Part shown: one piece after another, positions 34,434-47,100 of the stretch
Layout: each line of letters opens with the position of its first letter
Position numbering within the stretch: position 1 is the stretch's first letter
Source of the DNA: Nelumbo lutea
Taxonomy: Eukaryota > Streptophyta > Magnoliopsida > Proteales > Nelumbonaceae
Reading direction: 5' to 3'
DNA length: 64,000 nt
Assembly (NCBI GenBank): GCA_022828595.1
Contig: JAKGHH010000003.1
Location: 97,673,583-97,737,582, forward strand
Program-made: the position numbers and the translations under genes
The notes under the pieces: model-generated
Told to the model about the DNA's origin: nothing
What the model saw: the letters and a program-made list of their open reading frames with translations, nothing else
Databases searched by the model: none

Positions 34434-35170
34434 ATTCTCATCCCCAATCGACCCAAGAACAAGGCACGTGACTTTTTAAAGAGATGCACCTTAAAAAAAG
34501 AGCTCAAACCCAGCCCTCTTGTTGAACCAGGTCAGGTTAGCTCAACCCTTTCCTCAAGCCACCTTTCAACCTACCTGTGGTACAAAGTATGAATAGTTTC
34601 AGAAGCTGAAGCATCTTTTTGGGGTGGGTGGAGGAAGGAAGAAGAAGGTAGTGATGTGGAAGGCAGGAACACATGTAGCAGTGAAGAAATCCATAATAAG
34701 CACCACATGGAGGCTGGGTGATCAAAAATAGAGCTCGATTAATATCTTAAAAAGGAAGCCCAAATGTTGCTTGTGAAGAAGGGGGCCAGCAGGTCTCTGT
34801 TAAAAATGGGAAGGAAATTTCACTTACACAAAATCGGATGGATGAGAGAAAATACTTTACAGTAGAGTTAGTGTCAAGAAGGGCTCTCATGTCTAACAAG
34901 GTTTATGATGTGGGTCTTAAAATAGCGGAATTTTCAAATTCTAAATGCCAAGCACATATAATCAACTAAAAATATTTTGTCAAATCAAATAAATGTGTGA
35001 ATAAAGGACATTGTAATTCCTAGCGGTTTCAATTTGACATAGAAAGGAGCATAATGAAAATAATAAAATTCAGCATTTAATTTTCACAATTCATCAGGAT
35101 ATTCATTTAAAGGAGTAGCCAGGAAGCAGCTTACCTAAATTTCAGAATTTGATCAAGATAATGAAAATAG

Positions 35171-38100
35171 TTACTCCGTTTCGTTATCTTGTTCATCCAT
35201 CTCCTCAAGGATAACATACTTTGCAGCTGCGTTGGGAGTGAGCAACTTTGCTTCATCATTTTCACTCGTGTGGCTCTTGTGTAGCTTTTTGTATCTGAAA
35301 AATAGCAACATATAGAAACATATTAGATAAATTCAAATATCCTCTTAGTTAGCAGATGTCATAGAGAAATCATCCAGATGCAAGGTTAACCCATAACTCT
35401 TACATGTCCAAGTAATTATCAGCATGCCTGGGTTAGCCAACAGTACAGTCATGCTCCATTTAACTCTTTATATTATAGATTTTCAATGTACAACCATAGT
35501 TTGTTCTATCACTTAGAACACTTATATACTGGTTTACAACATACAGAGTTGTGTCAACTAAATCATTTCTTTTCTTCTTTTCGAAAGGTAAAGTATGATT
35601 TGTGTTGAGTAAATCTTCAGAATTCAAATTCTAGTGATTTCAGATCAACTGCTTTGAATGCCAGCAATAAGGGCATTTTTCCCCCTTTCTGTTTTCTGGA
35701 GGGGGCTGATAAGCATCAAAATTGGAAGAAGGAAAAAAGAAAAAAAAAGTGACCTAAGAATTAACTGGGTAATCCTATCATTTTTTTATCTGGTCCTTTT
35801 ACACTGGTGAAATCTTCATGATAAGACTTCCATAATTTATATATATATATATATATCGGTTTGTTCAAAATTATGAAATAGTGTTTACAAGTTTCAAAAT
35901 TTCCTGGATTCAATGGCACCTGGAGCTTCAAATGCCACTGGCCTATGCATCATTAGAAATGGAGTGTAAATTATTGCAATTTTGTTAATCAATTACAAGG
36001 TAAATTAACTTCCTCCATAGCCCTTCAAAAGAACAAAGAAAGCATCATCCTAATGGAGAACAAAGCTGGAAAGGTATTACAAGAGATGACTTGAAAAAAC
36101 TAAATAAGGATAATTATTCATGTGCTCAAAATTTAAGGATGGATATGGAATTAAACAGAAAGTAATACCCAAACAGGATTTATGTAGCCAACCCCATATA
36201 GTTGGTATAAGGCTTAGATGATGATGATCCTTTATCTTGATGCATGGTATGGAAACATGTAACCATGGGGATCCTTAATATCCAAGATGAAATCACTCAT
36301 CCAATTGTCATGTTTCCTTGTTCAACTAGGATTTTTTTTTTTTGAGTATCCGGTAAACAGAATAAGTTCCATTGATTAAACAACTGAAAAACGCATGAAT
36401 GATTGAGGTCACTTTTGATAACTACAAGGAAAAGGCTAACATCACAAGTTATATTTTCTAGAATTTTAGAAATCTGGATTAAGCCTTGACTTTGGTCAAA
36501 GGGTGACTCTTTTCACCATTGCATTTTAATTTACAGTTCCTAATATCACATTAGTACATACCATCAGAATCTGTTGGTTATATTAATTAAAAAAGTGAAT
36601 AAGTAAAGAGAAAATAGTTAGATTATTTGATAAATTAAAAGGTAAACTGACTGCTTACTGATTCTGCCAAACAGAGCAGCCCAGCCAATTCCAGGGACCT
36701 AATTTTAGACATTATAGTATTTTACACTGTCGAATTAACTTCAAAATAGTATCAACAATAATCTAGGAGTCTATAACAACTTCCAAGATGAAGAGAAAAT
36801 GTTTTTACTGGTTGAAAAATCAAAGCCATTAAGTAGTTACAACTTACTTGTACCAGTTGAATAAACTGACACCAAACATGATTATAAGCAGTCCAATCCC
36901 TTTCAACCAGGTAAATTGATCATGGAAGTAAAACACTGCCACCTGACATCCATTAATAGGAAAATTGAAAGATTCAGTTCCCATCAAAGTGATAGCGTCT
37001 TAGGTAGTTACAAACCCATCAAAAGGCATGAGTCTTCACCAAATCAATCCAGTCATTGAACAGAAAGCAGTAATTGATATAAGAAAATAAGTACCAAAAT
37101 GATCAATCATCAATTCTCAAAAGTTCTAGAAGGCATTTAATTTTTTTATAGTAAAACTAAAATTTCTCTATGGCCACTGTTAACCATGGTTCTTTCACAG
37201 TCAGAGAGCATGACCAATTAGGCCTTCACTGTAACAATGAGAAAGATGAGAGTAAGGTGGAAACATTTCATATACAGAAGAGGCTGTTATGATGCTCCCT
37301 AAACTACCATGAGAGCACCTACTCATTGAAATCACAATTAAACTCATCCTCAGGCAAATATTGCAAAAGAGAAACATTTTTTAGGAACTACAATCAGAAA
37401 TCTCATAATAGACTCAATACCAATAAGAACAGCTGATTTAGGGGCATCAGACCATTGGATTCTAGGGAAAGGGTGAGTAGGGGGCTATCTGCTCCAGTTA
37501 AATGGGACAGTCAGAGAGCAGGACCAACTAATAACAAAAATGACCCCCATACACAACTGATAACAAAAGCCTTCCAAAGTATGAAAGAATTCATAGAATC
37601 AGAGAAAAGACTGGGAAAGGCCCAGCCCAAATCGTATGAGCAAAAATAGATCCAGTGGGAACCACCTGAGGAAAGTGTTGTCAAAATAAACTTTGATGCT
37701 TCTAAAGATGAGGAACAACTGTGCTTTCAGATGCATTGCTAGGGACTTCAAAGGGAGAATTAAAAAACTAAAGGCCGGGCCCACTGGGATTACATCAATA
37801 ACAGTGGCTCAGATGAGAGTGTGCTTGGAAGCTCACAAATTGGAAGGTGAGATAGGAGCGAGAAGGGTGATTATGAAGGAGATTCAAAGATAACAATCAA
37901 TGCCATCAGGGGAAATTCATCAACGACATGGAGATGCCAGCACATGGCAGATGAATGCAAGAAGATTGCAAGGGAGGACAGCTTTGAGATCGTGTACAAC
38001 CACATTCACAGGAACCACGCTGTTGACTGTATGGCAAATGAGGGTCATAGAGGAGTTTTTACAGATAATGGTGATTTGTCGGGTAGCCTCAACTATATTG

Positions 38101-41100
38101 TAATGTTAGATGCTTTAGGGTACCCTTTTCAATCCAGGGGTGCACAGCTGAGGTCTAGATGTTTGTTTGAGCTGTAACCTAGCTTTGGAATTGGTTCTCT
38201 GTATTCTAGCTCTGATTTTGGAGCTCCTCTGTAATTTCTGTTTGCCTTAATAAATAACCTTACCTTTTTTCAAAAACAAGGGTCCCGTTTCCTCGTTGGG
38301 TTTAAGGTCATCACATCTCTATCAAAAAAATCCCTGAGGAAAGCAGAGTGACAAGGGATAGATTTCTGAAGCCCTCTCCTTGTGGTCCTTGTGGTTTCCA
38401 TCTCAAAGAATTGGATCTAACACATCCACATAGGGCAGGGGTTTGCCTGAAGTTTTTCCCTTTGTGTAACACACACACAACACAGTAGTCGTAAGTTGAT
38501 GATACAAACTCTTGCTTGTGTAAGAAAACTAATAGGATCTGGTAGAAAAACATATTATCTTGAATGGATGCACATGGTGCCTCTTGTTGACAACAAAACA
38601 GTGAACAGTATTATGTTATGGCAAAAAAGGCAGAGGCCATTCTTGTACTGAAACGGAAATTGAAGAGAATATAAGATGTATCTAAGAAACTGTTCTGAAT
38701 CTTCTGATAGGAAAATGGGTGAACAATTTTCCAAAGTAAATATCGCCTTTTTAATACGCTCAGAAATGAAATTTCCCCACTGGTCCACAGGCATGCACCT
38801 GGCATAGAATGCATGCTCAAAATTGGTCAAATAACCATGTGACCAATAATTCACGTTCACATGGTTGGAGTAACACTTGACCTCAAAAACAAGCTGATCA
38901 CCTAAACAGTGCCTTTACCTGCACTAAAATAATCATCTTTTGCTAATTTTCTGCTACCACTTATAACTGTGGCAGAACTTGCACACCTACCAAAAGGTCC
39001 AAAACTAATTCTCTTTTATCAACAGCTGGCACAAAAGATACTCTTATTACAACTCTCACTTCATGTTATTTTTAAATTACAAGTTCTTTTTCGAAAGTAA
39101 TGCAAAAGGAAAAAGAAAAGAAGCATAAGATTCCTGGGAAAAACATATTGAGTTTTCTGTTGAGTTGATGAAACAGGCTGAAATAAAACTCAAAATCATC
39201 AGACATAGAAGCCTGAGAAACACCCACCAAACCATTCTTTCCACCCTCTCAGCTCTAACAATATAGCAACATGCCATTATTTTTTTTTTTTTATCAATAA
39301 ACAACATGCCATTATGTTAACTGCACAAATTTGCAGTACTTCTGTTCCAACAAAACTAAATATAAACAAGGAGTTCTACAAGATTTGATTGATGTATAAG
39401 ATATGTAATCATACAAAGAAAAGAATAGATGACAAGACCTTACCAGAATAGTAACAGCTTCCTTGACAACTCCTGCTATTGTTACAGTTACTGCACTTGT
39501 TGCTGACACAAGAACATATTCTGTTAAAACCTACAAAAGGAAGAAAAGAAAATCAATATATATTACGCCAAAAATTAACACAAAATAAGCTGTATCAATT
39601 ATGAGACAACATTGTGAAAGAATTATATAAACGCATAATCACTTATCAAGAACTACAGTGTTTATTAATGGCTTGTCTGAAGTAGCATAATAACAGATAT
39701 ACATGTCAGATTTATCATTCCATTAGTAGAGAACAGTACAAAACCAAACTATTACCATGAAAAAAGCCAGGGTTCCACCAAGAAGCATTAGCAAGCTACT
39801 GTGTAGAACATGCCACGAACTATTAAAGTAATTGGTCCTTCTGAATTCTTGCCATGGGTCCATTATTAGAGAGAGAAAAGCAGTTACCACAGCCATTACT
39901 GGGGTCAGATAGCTCATCAAAGTAATGGGATCCTTTAAACCTGAAGCAATTCAAATAACATAATCCAGGAAAGTTTTCAGTAGTACAAAATAAAATAATC
40001 AACACCACCACTCATAGACATAATGACATAGATCACATCATTCACAAAATCTTTGAAAGAAGAAAGGAGAAATATGTTTAGGCAATACTATGTCTGGATA
40101 AAATTGATGAATCCATTAGACATGCATAAATTTCATGCACACAGACACAGGCATGAATATACTAATCATTTATTTAGATTTTAGAATTTGGTCTTAACCA
40201 AAATGGCATATTCAAGAAGTTTAGTGCTTACCATAGTTTTCTTTCTTCATGTTGATTTTGAGTCAGTAATGAAAAGAAACAAACCAAAATGTCAGGTAAG
40301 ACAGCCAAAAAAAGCAAACTAATAAAAAGAAACAAGAAAAGAAATTTGAAATAACTTAATACCAGATCAAAAAATTAACCCTAGAATCTAGAAATCATTG
40401 GCATGTTTTTGGTAATAGAAACACGATAAGACATACCTGCAAAAGAATCTGTGTCATGGACCAGCGAAACCCAGACATAACAGCAGCCAGCATAACGAAA
40501 ATAAAACCCCAAATCTCAAATTCTGTCTCTTTTGCAACTGGCAGAAGGATTCAGATCAGTCATGTAACATAATACAAAGAGTTGCAAGGATAAACTTGCA
40601 AATGAAGAAAAAGAAGTCATCATCTAGTTAAGGCATCCAATTACATAGAAATCGAGAGCTGCATTAATAGAAAATTGACTTTGCAGATCCTAGAGTGGGA
40701 TAGTGATAGTTTTTTTGTGGGGTGAGGAGGGGGAGCAAAGAGATTCTTTTGTCTTCTTACATATCGTACACCTATTCCCTCGTGTACATATTTTCCTACA
40801 TTTATATGTACCAATCACCTTTTTTCAACAGAGTCAGAAAGAGAGGAGGAGAGGGGGAGGACAGAACAGAAAATAAACCCCACAAAGCCAGCCACAACCC
40901 ATTACATAAAGCTTCAGGGCAAATAACAACAACAACAAAACATTCTACAAGACATAGAAACAAAAAGAAAAACCATAGCCAATGCCACCACCAAGGCATC
41001 AAAAGTCAACCAAACCAAAAGAACCCACCCTTCACTACAACCAAAGAAAGGCCCTTGCCCACACCTACATAGCAAAACATCCTAAATAATGTTATTTGAA

Positions 41101-44100
41101 TAGTTTTTTGTATTATTATTTATTATTATGTCAGAAAAAATTTTTCTAATGGACTAAAAAAGGGCATGAAAGGAGACAAGGGGATTCCCTTTTCCCACAC
41201 GACGGAGGTGACCTAGAGTGATACTTGACCATGTGAACAAGTGGTGAGGTCAAAAAACACATAGACCTCTTTGATTGCACCAGCTCAGGAGCCACATGAA
41301 AAAGCCTCTCCTGGCATGAAGCTCAGCTTGTTTGGTCAAATCAGGCAGCATGGCCTCTTAATTCTACCAACAAATTTAAATAGAATTAATAAAAACATGG
41401 TACAGGGAAACAAGAAAAGAAGAGCAGAGAGATAAAGAGGTACCTGTTAATAAAATTCCAACAGAGATGATTAATATGATACCTAGAAGTTTAATGCTCG
41501 GGGTCTCCAACCTTCCAAATGAAATTGCAATATTATAAAGCATGAAGCTAAACAAAACTCTCACATAAATGACAGAAACATCGACCAAACTCAAGGTTAT
41601 GCTAGTATCTAAATAGTCAGATTGAAACCATTTTATTTGTCCTTAAAAAAGAAAGAGTTTTCACAACATAAAGCTCATTAGGGTAGATATTTATTATCTT
41701 CATAGGATGGAGACATAAAATCATCTACAACTTCAAGATAATAAATACCATCAAGATAATCCTTCCAATTTGTAGAGAGACAAGGCCAAATGGGCCCTAG
41801 CCCATTAATGTCTTATTTATTAGTTCTTTCTTGTTATTTGTTCTTAATGGGCCTTTAACTCTTGTTTATGTTTTCTAAGCATGCTGATAATGTGGGCGTG
41901 CCCACTTAAGGGCAGACTAGTAAATTATGTAACTAGATTAGTGTGGGGAAAAGAGGAGATTATCAAACTCCTTCTTTCTCCTTTCTTTCTTTTTATTGGT
42001 CTGAATTACGTCTTGGTACCAAAGCAAGCCTTCCTTCGGTTTTACCCTTTTTTCTTTTCTTTTCCCATACACTTTTTTTCTAATCGAAAAGTGTATGGAG
42101 AGATAAATTGCTGATTATTCAAAGAACTTGTTTGCCTAGTTGGTAGAGGGTTTGGAGAGTCAGAATTTGGCTATAGATCGCCAAGAAAGTAGGACTGCAG
42201 GTTTTTTACCCAAAACCCTAACCAACTAGAGAGTTTCAAGTTACAGGATAAAGAGACTATTTGGGTGCGGCGCTCAAGACTTGGCTTAGAGGGTTCCTTT
42301 TTATCTCCAAAAGTGGGTTGTTGTAGTTGGAAGTGGTTTGGATAGCTCTGGTTTGAGGGACTACATCTTCTCTCTTTCTCCCTGAAGGCCAGGTATAGTG
42401 AAACCCTAGTTTTGGGGGTTTTTTTTTGGAAAAAAGTAAAGTAATTTTATTCAATGAGAAAGAAAATTACAACACGACTCAGGCCAACTAGATCTTCCTG
42501 GTCCCAAAACATAATACAAGAATGAACATCCATGATTTAGTACAAAGAAGGAGAGAAACATTCTGACTTTTAAACTCCTCATTCACCGACACCCAGGAGC
42601 AAATCTTCCCCACCACTTTCTGCACAATCTCATCTGGACTTTTTGATTGATTATAGAAAATTCTATTGTTTCTTTCCATCCAAATGGACCAAAGAACAGC
42701 CTGCGGAATAGTATTCCAAACAAGCCTGCCTTTCTTGCTAAGACCCTCCAATCTCCAACTCATAAACAGCTCCTTCACAGACTTAGGCATAGCCCAACAC
42801 ACCACTAATTTCTTGAAGAAATGTCCCTAGATTGAAGAGGAAATCGAACAGTGAATGCACAAATGATCTATAGATTCAGCACCCATGCCGCATAAAACAC
42901 AGGAGGGATCAGGAATCTGAACACCCCTTCTCTCCAAGTTGACCCTAGTTAAACATTTATTCAAAACCATCGTCCAAACCAGGAAGTTAACCTTGGAGGG
43001 ACAGGTGGGGTTCCAAATCTGCTCATTTGGGAAGCTCTCCTTACCTAAGTTCCACATCTTAAGGAAAAAGGGATTTAACTGTGAAGTTGCCATCTGCATT
43101 CCACTTCCAAGTCCATTCATCTTCCATACTCGTGTCAATTCTCTGATTTTGAATCTGCCCCAATAGACCTACATACTCCACTTCCCAGTCTAGCAAATTC
43201 CTCCTACATAGGGGAGTCCAAGTAACGAAGCCCCCAGAGGTACTAATGTTATCAGCAACTGAAGAATCTTGATTCACTGCAATTTGGAACATCCGGGAAA
43301 AAGCGTCAGCCAAGGGACCTTCCTCACACCAAGAATCCTTCCAAAACTTAATTCTATCCCCTTTTCCAACTTTAAACTTGACCCCATTCATGAAAAGAGT
43401 ACTGACCTCATTTAGGTCAGTACTCTAGACTGACCTCAGTTGGGTCTATAAAGGTTGAAATCATTTTTTTTATTTTCATTTGATTGATGGAGCAATCTGG
43501 AAGTGAGATGAAACAGGTCCCGATGTCGGGGGTTGGTCTCGTAGATTCCATTCTGACGGAGGTGACTACAATTTAACTCGACGGAACAAATTACTTAGCT
43601 TGGGCACAATCTATAAAAATCCATGTCTGTAATAGAGGTAAACTAGGGTTTCTCACAGGTAGTAAGGTGAAATCGGAAGAGAACGATCCTACATATGAGA
43701 AATGGATGCAGGATAACTACATAGTTATTGGGTGGTTAGAAAATTCTATGCAACCCCACATAAGTCAACACTATCTTTGGATGACTTCAACCAAGGAGAT
43801 TTGAGATAGTGTTACAAAAACATAATCTCAGAAATTGAATGTTGCAAGGGCCTACAAACTGAAGAATGATGTGAAAATTTTGAAACAGGGGAAGAGTGTA
43901 GCTATCTACTACTCAATGTTGAAGTCACTAAGGCAGGAGATTGATGTTATGGAAGCATTTGTATGGGAAAGCACCAAAGATGCAAAAACTTTCAGGAAAT
44001 TTGTGGAAAGAAACAAGGTGTTTGAATTCCTTACAGGACTAAACCCTGAATTTGATATTACGAGGCAGAATATTCTGGCCAAGGATGAAGTAACACTTGC

Positions 44101-47100
44101 TCAGGCATACTCTATGGTGAGCAGTGAAGAGAGCAAGAGACAGGTACAGCTACAGGCTCCACCACCTTCAGAACATTTTGCACATGCTGGAATAAAACCA
44201 AAGGGGGGTAAATGAGAAGAAAGAGGTGATACGTGAATATTGCAAGAAACTGAAACATACTAAGGATACTTGTTGGAAACTTCACCCAGATCTTCTTCTA
44301 GAGAGGTTTCGAAGCAACAACAATTCTAAAAAAGGTGGTCAGTCTAAAAAGCCCAAGAATGCAAATGTTGCTATGGCATCTGAACATGAAGAAAAGTCTA
44401 TTGTGGAGCAGTTGGCAGCAGTGAAGGCAGAGTTTGAGAGATATGACAGGTTGATTAATCACTTGGAGACTACTGTTGCAGCTTCCTCCTCAAACAACCA
44501 CTCTTCATCCGGTTTTGCCCATTCAGATATTCGTACTTCTACAAATCATGTTACAACCTCAGGTAATAGTAGAATTCCTTGGATTACAAATTCTGGTGCA
44601 TCAGACCATATGACTAGCATACCTAACCTTTTTTGTTTATACTAACTCCTCTCCAATAAAGAGAACATTTCTCTTGTCGATGGGTCTCTTGCTCCCATCT
44701 CTAGCAAGGGGAATATTAGAGCCTCTGACTCCCTTGTATTATCCTCTGTCCTTCATGTTCCTAAACTTAGCACTAACCTTTTATCTGTTAGTAGTTTAAC
44801 AAAATCAAAGAATTACAGTATAACCTTCTTTCCTACTTATTGTGTTTTTCAGGACCTGAAATCTCAGAGGACGATTGGAAGTGGCCATGAGGCAAATGGG
44901 TTATATTTGTTGGATGTCTCTTATCAAAGTCCCAGATCACCTAATGAAGTAGCCTTGGAGTCTATTTTATTAGAGTCAGTTGATAGAGTCATGATATATC
45001 ATTTGAGATTTGGTCATTTATCTTTTTCAGCTTTGAGTCATTTGTTTATAGAAATGTTTAAGGGAATATCCCTAACGAGTCTTCATCGTGAGTCATGTGA
45101 ACTTGCAAAACATTGCAGACAATCTTTTTTAGTGAGTAATAAAAGATCAATTTCTCCTTTCCATATTGTGCACTCTAATGTGTGGGGGCCATATCATTTA
45201 CCTTCTATGGGGGGTTACAAATATTTCATCCTTTTTATTGATGATTTCTCTCATTACACATGGATTTACCTTATGAAATCCCGGGATGAAGTGTCAAATA
45301 TTGTACAAAAATTTCATTAACTTTTTCTTACCCAGTTTAACACTCGGATCAAAATATTCCTATCTGATAATGCAAAGGAATATTTTGAGAAAAGCCTTTC
45401 CTCCTACTTTGATACCTTTGGAGTTACTCATCAGAGTTCTTGTTCCTACACTCCACAACAAAATGGACTAGCAGAAAGGAAAAACCAACACGTGATTAAG
45501 GTTGCAAGGAGCCTCCTTTTAGATTCCCATGTTCCTGTTAAGTTTTGGGTGGATGTTGTCGTTACAGCTACATACTTCATAAACTGGACGCCTTCCCAAG
45601 TTTTGGGGTTTAAAACTCCTTTTAGTCTCTTATTTCCAAAAGATGATCTCTTCTCTCTTCCTCTCCGAGTGGTTGGGTGCAATTGCTATGTTCATGTTCA
45701 TAGTCATCAAAGACATAAGTTTGAGCCTAAAGCACACGAGTGTGTCTTCTTGGGATATACCACCACACAAAAAGGGTATTGTTGTTTTGATCTGGTTCGT
45801 GGCACTTGCTTTGTTTCCAGAGATGTCACATTTGCAGAGTTTGTTCCTTTCATTGGTACTTCTCCTGAGGGGGAGCATTCAGAGGAGTTGTTTGCGTTGT
45901 CACCATCTGTCCCTCTTTCAATTCCCATTGAATCTTCTATTTTGCCTCCACCAATCGAGTCCTCTATTAGCTCTTCTTCTCATGTTCCTGCTCCCCCTCC
46001 TCTTCCTACAATCCTACTCATCCTCCCACATTTTCTTCCCATCCTATTATCCAAAGGTGGTACCAAAGACAAAGACTCAGAGACATGCAAATTGTTTCCA
46101 CACCTTCAAATGAGCCTCTTGCACCTCCCATTACTACTGAGGTAATAGGTCAACCCTCTTCTACCACTTCGGATACCTCCCCTGACCTTGATCTCCCTAT
46201 TGCTCTTTGTAAAGACAAACGGAAATGTACAACTCATTGCATTTCCAAACACATGTCCTACAGCCACCTTCTTTCCCCTTCCTACTATTCCTTCCTTGCC
46301 TCTGTTTCCACACATGTGACTCCCAGATCTGTTCCAGAAGCCTTGTCCACACCAGAACAGAGGGATGCTATGGTCGAGGTTCAAAGTGTTGCCAAGGACC
46401 GAGTTTTACTTATTTTCAGAGGGGTCAGTTTAAGGCCCAGCTACCCTCTGAACCAATGGCTGACCTAATACAACCCCTGGAGGGGCGTATCGGGAAGCCA
46501 TTAGCATAATACGTATCGGCCAATACGGGCCGATACATATCGATACTTTGAACCTTAGCTATGATGACTAAATCAAATGATTTGCTCAAGAACAATACTT
46601 GGGAAATTGTAGATTTGCCCGAGGGAAAGGAATCGGTTGGTTGTAAGTGGGTGTTCACTATTAAGTATCATTCAAATGGTACTATTGAGAGATTTAATGC
46701 CTGTTTGGTAGCTAAAGGATAGACTCAGATGTATGGTATTAACTACCCGGAAACTTTTGCCCCAATGACCAAAATGACTTCAATTCGAGTTTTGCTATCT
46801 TTATCTGCTACTTTTGATTGGCCACTTCATCAGTTTGATGTAAAAAATGTTTTCTTGAATGGGGACCTACATGAAGAGATCTATATGTCTTTACCTCCAA
46901 GGGTGTATGGGAAGGAGATGCAAGGGAAGGTCTGTAAATTGAAAAAGTCCCTTTATGGCCATGATCAATCTCCTAGAGCCTGGTTTGATAGATTTCGGGC
47001 TGCTCTTATTACTTTTGGGTACACACGGACTCAATCGGATCATACCTTGTTTGTTAAGAGGAGAGATTCCTTAGTGACCCTTCTTATTGTCTATGTTGAT

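Larger units (their letters stand above)
29068..34944 (-). mobile_element. LINE-2: near full-length L1-type LINE with RNase H, 5.9 kb
   Basis: It is bounded by the perfect 18-bp direct repeat atgccaagcacatataat (29050-29067 and 34945-34962), which fixes both ends. On the minus strand the order is ORF1-like region, endonuclease, RT, zinc-finger RVT, RNase H. The 3' end at 29068 reads aataaagaagaa with no long poly(A). Many stops and frameshifts show it is old or inactive. It inserted about 230 bp downstream of the transporter stop codon. Confidence 0.9.

Noticed and set aside
35838..35860. Short (TA)n run as a possible matrix-attachment or regulatory site
   Set aside because: An ordinary intronic microsatellite; nothing supports a function.
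40722..41072. 116-codon plus-strand ORF inside a transporter intron
   Set aside because: Low-complexity Lys/His/Thr-rich translation of A-rich intronic DNA, antisense to a well-supported gene.
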